Assembly (NCBI RefSeq): GCF_004359985.1
Contig: NZ_SMRO01000001.1
Span: 1,529,093-1,593,092 of the forward strand
Reading direction: 5' to 3'
DNA length: 64,000 nucleotides
Source: Paraburkholderia flava
GTDB lineage: Bacteria; Pseudomonadota; Gammaproteobacteria; Burkholderiales; Burkholderiaceae
In this document: positions 60,534 to 64,000 of the stretch, one piece after another
Layout of the letters: the number at the start of each line of letters is the position of its first letter
Numbering within the stretch: the stretch's first letter is position 1
The notes under the pieces: generated by a model
What the model was told of the DNA's origin: nothing
What the model saw: only the letters and a program-made list of their open reading frames with translations
The model's database searches: none
Program-made: the position numbers and the translations under genes

Positions 60534-60761
60534 ATGACGCATCGATTCCATATGAACACCCGCGACGGCGCGCGTCGCCTTATCTTCCGCACGATCGGCG
60601 CAGGCGCCACGGTGCTGCTGCTGGGCGTCGCCAGCGGCTGCACGTTGGGCGGCGCGGCGGCCGGTGGCGTCATCGGTAATGAAGCCACTAACCACAGCAC
60701 GTTGGGGACGGTCGGCGGTGCGGTGGCGGGTGGCGTGATTGGACACGAGCTGGGTAAGTAG
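60534..60761 (+). CDS. Small glycine-zipper lipoprotein (OsmB-like)
   Basis: 75 residues. The lipobox GVASGC places the lipid Cys at residue 36. Two glycine-zipper helices follow (GGAAAGGVIGNEATN and GGAVAGGVIGHELGK). Such outer-membrane lipoproteins are stress-induced in enteric bacteria. GGAG lies seven bases before the ATG. Confidence 0.8.
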   Translation: MTHRFHMNTRDGARRLIFRTIGAGATVLLLGVASGCTLGGAAAGGVIGNEATNHSTLGTVGGAVAGGVIGHELGK

Positions 60762-60796
60762 ACGCGTCGCTTGTTACGCTCTTCACGCGGCCAGTT

Positions 60797-62071
60797 TCAC
60801 GGAGTGGGCGCCGGCAAATCTGACTCGTCGGACGTGCCGGCGACAGCGCTCGCCGGCGCCCCGCACACATGCCTGAGCGACGACGCATACCCGATCCACA
60901 ACGCAAGCGAACCCAGTGAAACGGCACCCAGTGCGACAAACGCGCTGGTGTAGCCGAAGTGCTGCGCGAGCATGCCGCCGAGCAGCGGACTCAGCGCGGC
61001 ACCCACACCTTGCGCGGTCGCTACGGCACCCTGCCCGACATTCACGCGCCCCGAACCTTTGAGCAAACTCACGACAAGCGCGGGCACCGCGACGCTTTGC
61101 AAGCCTGCGCCGATGCCGTCCAGAATCTGCACGGGCCACACGCCACTCGCACTCATCAGCAACGCGGCAAGCGCGCCGCGCAGCGGAAGCGCGAGATAGG
61201 AAACGAGCAGCACCCACCAGTAGCCGCGCGTTCGGATCAGCCGTGGCGCGAGCCACGCCGCGCCGACCATCACGAGTTGCGCGATCACGATCGTCTGCGC
61301 GGTAAATGCGCTCGGATTGCTCCGATGCGCGACGACGACGCCCATCCCGTAAAGCGGCAGCATCGCCGCATTGCCCAGATGAAACAGCGCGAGTGAACCA
61401 CCCAGCAGCACCAGCGGACGGTTCTGAAACAACGTGCGCAGACCGCGCGCGTGAGCGGTCTGCGGATGCTCGACGCGCGCGTCGTTACTATCGTCGGGCT
61501 CGAGGCCGCGTGCACTCGCGTAGTCGATGGCACGCGCGGGAATCAGCAGCACGCTGACGATCGAGAGCACGCCGAACGCGGCAGCCAGCGCGAACACGGC
61601 GCCGAATCCAAAGCGCCAGCCGAACCATCCCGCGAGCATCGCACCGACGACGTTGCCCGCGTGATTCGCCATCTGGTTGCGGCCGAACTGCCGGTCGAAA
61701 CCCTGGCTGCGCACCATCCCGAGTGTGACGCCCGCGAGCGCGGGCATCAGCACGGCGCCGCTCACCGCGCCCACGATCTGCAACGCACCGATGGCGACGT
61801 ACCCGCGAGCCTGCAACAACGCGAGCGAAGCGAGCGTCGTGACGACGGTTGCCGCGACGATCAGCGCACGCTTCGCGCGGGTCGCATCGACGAGCGCACC
61901 GGCGAACGGCGTCGCGGCCATCGCAGCGAGCCCGGCGAGCGTCATCACCGAACCGATCGCATCGGCGCCCCAGCCGCGCGCGAGCAGAAACACGCCGATG
62001 AACGGTCCGATGCCGGCCTGCACGTCGGCCATGAAGAAGTTCAGTGCTTCTAGCGGGCGGGTGGGTTTCAT
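60797..62071 (-). CDS. MFS transporter (drug/proton antiporter type)
   Basis: 424 residues and about 12 membrane segments. MKPTRPLEALNFFMADVQAGIGPFIGVFLLARGWGADAIGSVMTLAGLAAMAATPFAGALVDATRAKR is the N-terminal half with the loop motif; FGRNQMANHAGNVVGAMLAGWFGW lies at the family's central region. The start MKPTRPLEALNFF at 62071 is chosen because this conserved opening is common in related exporters; the upstream 39 codons look untranslated. Substrate unknown. Confidence 0.85.
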   Translation of the reverse strand: MKPTRPLEALNFFMADVQAGIGPFIGVFLLARGWGADAIGSVMTLAGLAAMAATPFAGALVDATRAKRALIVAATVVTTLASLALLQARGYVAIGALQIVGAVSGAVLMPALAGVTLGMVRSQGFDRQFGRNQMANHAGNVVGAMLAGWFGWRFGFGAVFALAAAFGVLSIVSVLLIPARAIDYASARGLEPDDSNDARVEHPQTAHARGLRTLFQNRPLVLLGGSLALFHLGNAAMLPLYGMGVVVAHRSNPSAFTAQTIVIAQLVMVGAAWLAPRLIRTRGYWWVLLVSYLALPLRGALAALLMSASGVWPVQILDGIGAGLQSVAVPALVVSLLKGSGRVNVGQGAVATAQGVGAALSPLLGGMLAQHFGYTSAFVALGAVSLGSLALWIGYASSLRHVCGAPASAVAGTSDESDLPAPTP

Positions 62072-62184
62072 CTGGCGCGTGCTGTGCGGAGCAGAAGCGT
62101 AAAGTGCGTTCGTCAGCAATTTACACTCCCGCAGTTTGCTGAGGTTGCCGGGCTGCGTCCTCAGGCTCGGCGCACCGCCGCCGT

Positions 62185-62511
62185 TCACGGCAGCAGAAAG
62201 CGCCCTGCCTTTTGCTCCAGCAACACGACAAGTTCAGGCTGCATGAACGTGTACCTGTCGGGAATGTCCAGACACACGATTCGTTTGTTCTTCAGCTGCG
62301 TGCTGAATTTCTTCGACAGCTTCGCCTTGTGCGCCCGCTCCATCACGAAGACGATCTCGGCCCAGTCGATCTGATCGGCGGAAACGATCGTCACCGCATC
62401 GGGCGCAAGACCCGCCGAGTCGGTTTCGATGCCCGGCCAGCTTGCGAATAGTTCTTCTGCGGTGGGGCTGCGGAGCTTGTTTCGGCTGCAGATGAAGAGG
62501 GCGCGGGTCAA
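62185..62511 (-). CDS. Low-molecular-weight phosphatase-like protein (CX5R)
   Basis: 108 residues. The N-terminal ALFICSRNKLRSPTAEELFASW carries the CX5R phosphatase loop (Cys8 to Arg14), and DSAGLAPDA follows as in predicted protein tyrosine phosphatases of the LMW-like group. A late Asp (LDIPDRYTFM) matches the DP/DR acid region. The substrate is unknown. Its ATG overlaps the stop of the upstream gene by four bases. Confidence 0.82.
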   Translation of the reverse strand: MTRALFICSRNKLRSPTAEELFASWPGIETDSAGLAPDAVTIVSADQIDWAEIVFVMERAHKAKLSKKFSTQLKNKRIVCLDIPDRYTFMQPELVVLLEQKAGRFLLP

Positions 62512-62810
62512 GTGCGATTGCCTTGCATGATCTTGTCCCGCCAGACGAGCAGTACATCAGCGATTTTTCGAGCATGCGCATCATTTCCGTCAAAACCCAT
62601 GCGCGCGACTGCAACGGTCTCAAGATATGCCGCGATAGTCACTGCATCCGCTCCTTCTTTCAGAAGAGCGAAGACTTTCGGCAGGTACCCGTGATATTCA
62701 TCCCGCGCTTCAGGAATGCCCGCGATGCCAATCGGGTCCCAAAGATAATGCAGGACCTCATCGACCCTCTGATAAAGCGCCAGGTCAGCGTCGGTAAATT
62801 CGGAGCCCAT
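62508..62810 (-). CDS. Unknown small protein coupled to the phosphatase-like gene
   Basis: 100 residues, helical and acidic: LYQRVDEVLHYLWDPIGIAGIPEARDEYHGYLPKVFALLKEGAD, then RKIADVLLVWRDKIMQGN. Similar short proteins (WDPIGI, ARDEY) occur in many bacteria with unknown function. The four-base overlap with the phosphatase-like gene suggests that the two act together. Confidence 0.7.
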   Translation of the reverse strand: MGSEFTDADLALYQRVDEVLHYLWDPIGIAGIPEARDEYHGYLPKVFALLKEGADAVTIAAYLETVAVARMGFDGNDAHARKIADVLLVWRDKIMQGNRT

Positions 62811-63000
62811 CGTAGCCTCGAGCCTGGAACAAAGCGGTACGTTTGAAAGACTCCATTCTATCTACTGCCAAACGCCTGCCCCAGTCCGCCCTTACCACCC
62901 CGTCCGCATCCTCGAGCCCGCATCAAGTTTTCCGCACAGCGGCCGATATCGCTTCTTATCAGCATGCGATCTGAACGCTCAGCCAGAAAGAACAACACTC

Positions 63001-63615
63001 ATGAAATCAAAACTGAAAAGCGCGCTACATATTTGTCCATTGCTCATGGCGCTCGCGCTTGCTGGATGCGCAACACCCTACCAATCGGCAGGTGCAATTG
63101 GCGGCTACTCAGATCGAAAAATCGACGATCAGACTTATCACGTGCAGTTCTGGGGTAACGGATATACGACCGACGACAAGGTCCACAAGTATTTTATGTA
63201 CCGCTGCGCCGAATTGACCAAACAGGCTGGATACAAATACTTCACGATCGTCCCAACCACCTTCGTTGGCTCCATCGCACCGGAGATCGATCGGGTCAGC
63301 AGCTCCGGTTTCGATCACCGGATGATGCGCAAGGTCGCATCGATACCGATCGTCATCTACGGAGGCGGGGGCGTCACGCGAAGAACCGACACGGCGGACA
63401 TCCGGTTATTCAACGACGACGCGGTCATCAGTTCGAAAATTGTCGGCTGGGATGCGGACGAAGTCATGGGACAGCTTGGACCCTATGTGCATAGCGGCGG
63501 ACAGACCCCCGCGGAATTGCCCATGGGTTGGATATTTACGCCGGGCCAGGCGAAAGTTCGCGGGAAGGATCTTCTCCCCATAAGCCCGAGGTATAACGCC
63601 GACACGCCGACGTAA
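63001..63615 (+). CDS. CC0125/CC1285-like lipoprotein
   Basis: 204 residues. The signal sequence ends in the lipobox LALAGC (Cys23), so the protein is lipid-anchored. YHVQFWGNGYTTDDKVHKYFMYRCAELTKQAGYKYFTIV is the conserved core of CC0125/CC1285-type lipoproteins, where a Cys in YRCAEL is shared. Function unknown. Lower GC than the preceding region. Confidence 0.8.
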   Translation: MKSKLKSALHICPLLMALALAGCATPYQSAGAIGGYSDRKIDDQTYHVQFWGNGYTTDDKVHKYFMYRCAELTKQAGYKYFTIVPTTFVGSIAPEIDRVSSSGFDHRMMRKVASIPIVIYGGGGVTRRTDTADIRLFNDDAVISSKIVGWDADEVMGQLGPYVHSGGQTPAELPMGWIFTPGQAKVRGKDLLPISPRYNADTPT

Positions 63616-63663
63616 TGCCGTGCAAATGCGGGCACGTCAGGCGAACAAGAACGGAGAAGAGAA

Positions 63664-63888
63664 ATGCCTCAAACGCACGGTAGCCAGTTAGCCGGGCACC
63701 TGTATGACGTGGCCGTGTGGGTAATTGCATTTGGCATCTTCGCGTACATGGGATTTAGCGCACACGGAATGCCATCTGAAATACGAGAGCGGTTACCAGC
63801 ATGGTTGCACAACAAGACGTCGTGCTTCTGTTTCGCCGCGCTCTTCGCACTTCTTGCGGTTGGTAACTTCGTACGCTGGATTGCCTGA
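63664..63888 (+). CDS. Small membrane protein with two helices
   Basis: 74 residues: HLYDVAVWVIAFGIFAYMGF and TSCFCFAALFALLAVGNFVRW are membrane helices, with a short basic loop between (EIRERLPAWLHNK). It follows the lipoprotein gene by 48 bp in the same direction. No family recognised. Confidence 0.6.
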   Translation: MPQTHGSQLAGHLYDVAVWVIAFGIFAYMGFSAHGMPSEIRERLPAWLHNKTSCFCFAALFALLAVGNFVRWIA

Positions 63889-64000
63889 CACCGTGGCACG
63901 CGAGACGGGAACGAAAACCGCTAATGACACCGTTCCCGCACCAAAGAAAACAATTACGTTATCCCTTGCATTCGCGCTGCGCACACACCCTCACTCCCCC

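Noticed and set aside
1..64000. tRNA, rRNA, insertion sequence or prophage structural genes
   Set aside because: No cloverleaf with conserved T-loop, no rRNA motif, no transposase or phage structural protein was recognised on either strand by eye.

Overview
The window reads as GC-rich beta-proteobacterial DNA. The strong preference for G/C-ending codons, the gene content (many LysR-type regulators, sugar ABC cassettes, TctD/TctE, an ESPR-type autotransporter, CaiB-type CoA transferase) and the dense two-strand layout point to Burkholderiaceae, most likely Burkholderia or Paraburkholderia. This is an inference from families, not from a marker gene. No rRNA, tRNA, CRISPR array or insertion sequence was seen.

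Layout. 1-9.2 kb: the 3' part of a GyrI-like effector-binding gene, a 1777-residue autotransporter, a sulfotransferase, a LprI-like protein, a flavin reductase, a TRIC-type channel and a small membrane protein. 9.5-14.1 kb: unknown genes and a MoxR-ATPase/VWA pair. 14.2-18.7 kb: a transporter, CoA-transferase and decarboxylase-like operon under a divergent LysR regulator. 18.9-22.6 kb: small unknown genes, a MarR-GNAT fusion, and a nitrilase-fold protein that has lost two catalytic residues beside a LysR gene. 22.7-31.8 kb: NYN/LOTUS protein, AI-2E-type exporter, CsbD, PAS-LuxR regulator, ArsR regulator, RidA plus racemase-like pair, chemoreceptor and iron-permease-like protein.

31.8-43 kb is the most informative block. 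An FMN riboswitch precedes a type II lumazine synthase. Converging on it is a nine-gene operon (42.0 down to 32.6 kb): a transketolase split into two subunits, two short-chain dehydrogenases, a ribose-type ABC importer with a DUF2291 lipoprotein, and an FGGY sugar kinase. A divergent DeoR repressor gene shares a promoter region that holds a perfect 16-bp palindrome. Together they look like a pathway that imports a polyol or sugar, oxidises it to a ketose, phosphorylates it and cleaves it by a dedicated transketolase. The substrate is not known from sequence.

43.6-49.7 kb: a dCACHE chemoreceptor followed by an islet of small unknown genes, including a protein resembling an integrase arm domain. 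49.9-55.4 kb: an orphan NMT1-type binding protein, a quinone oxidoreductase, a TcuC-like symporter and the TctD/TctE two-component pair. 55.4-58.7 kb: an ECF42-type sigma factor with VOC, SRPBCC and two YCII/DGPF genes. 58.9-64 kb: secreted proteins, lipoproteins, a methyltransferase, an MFS exporter, a CX5R phosphatase pair and a small membrane protein.
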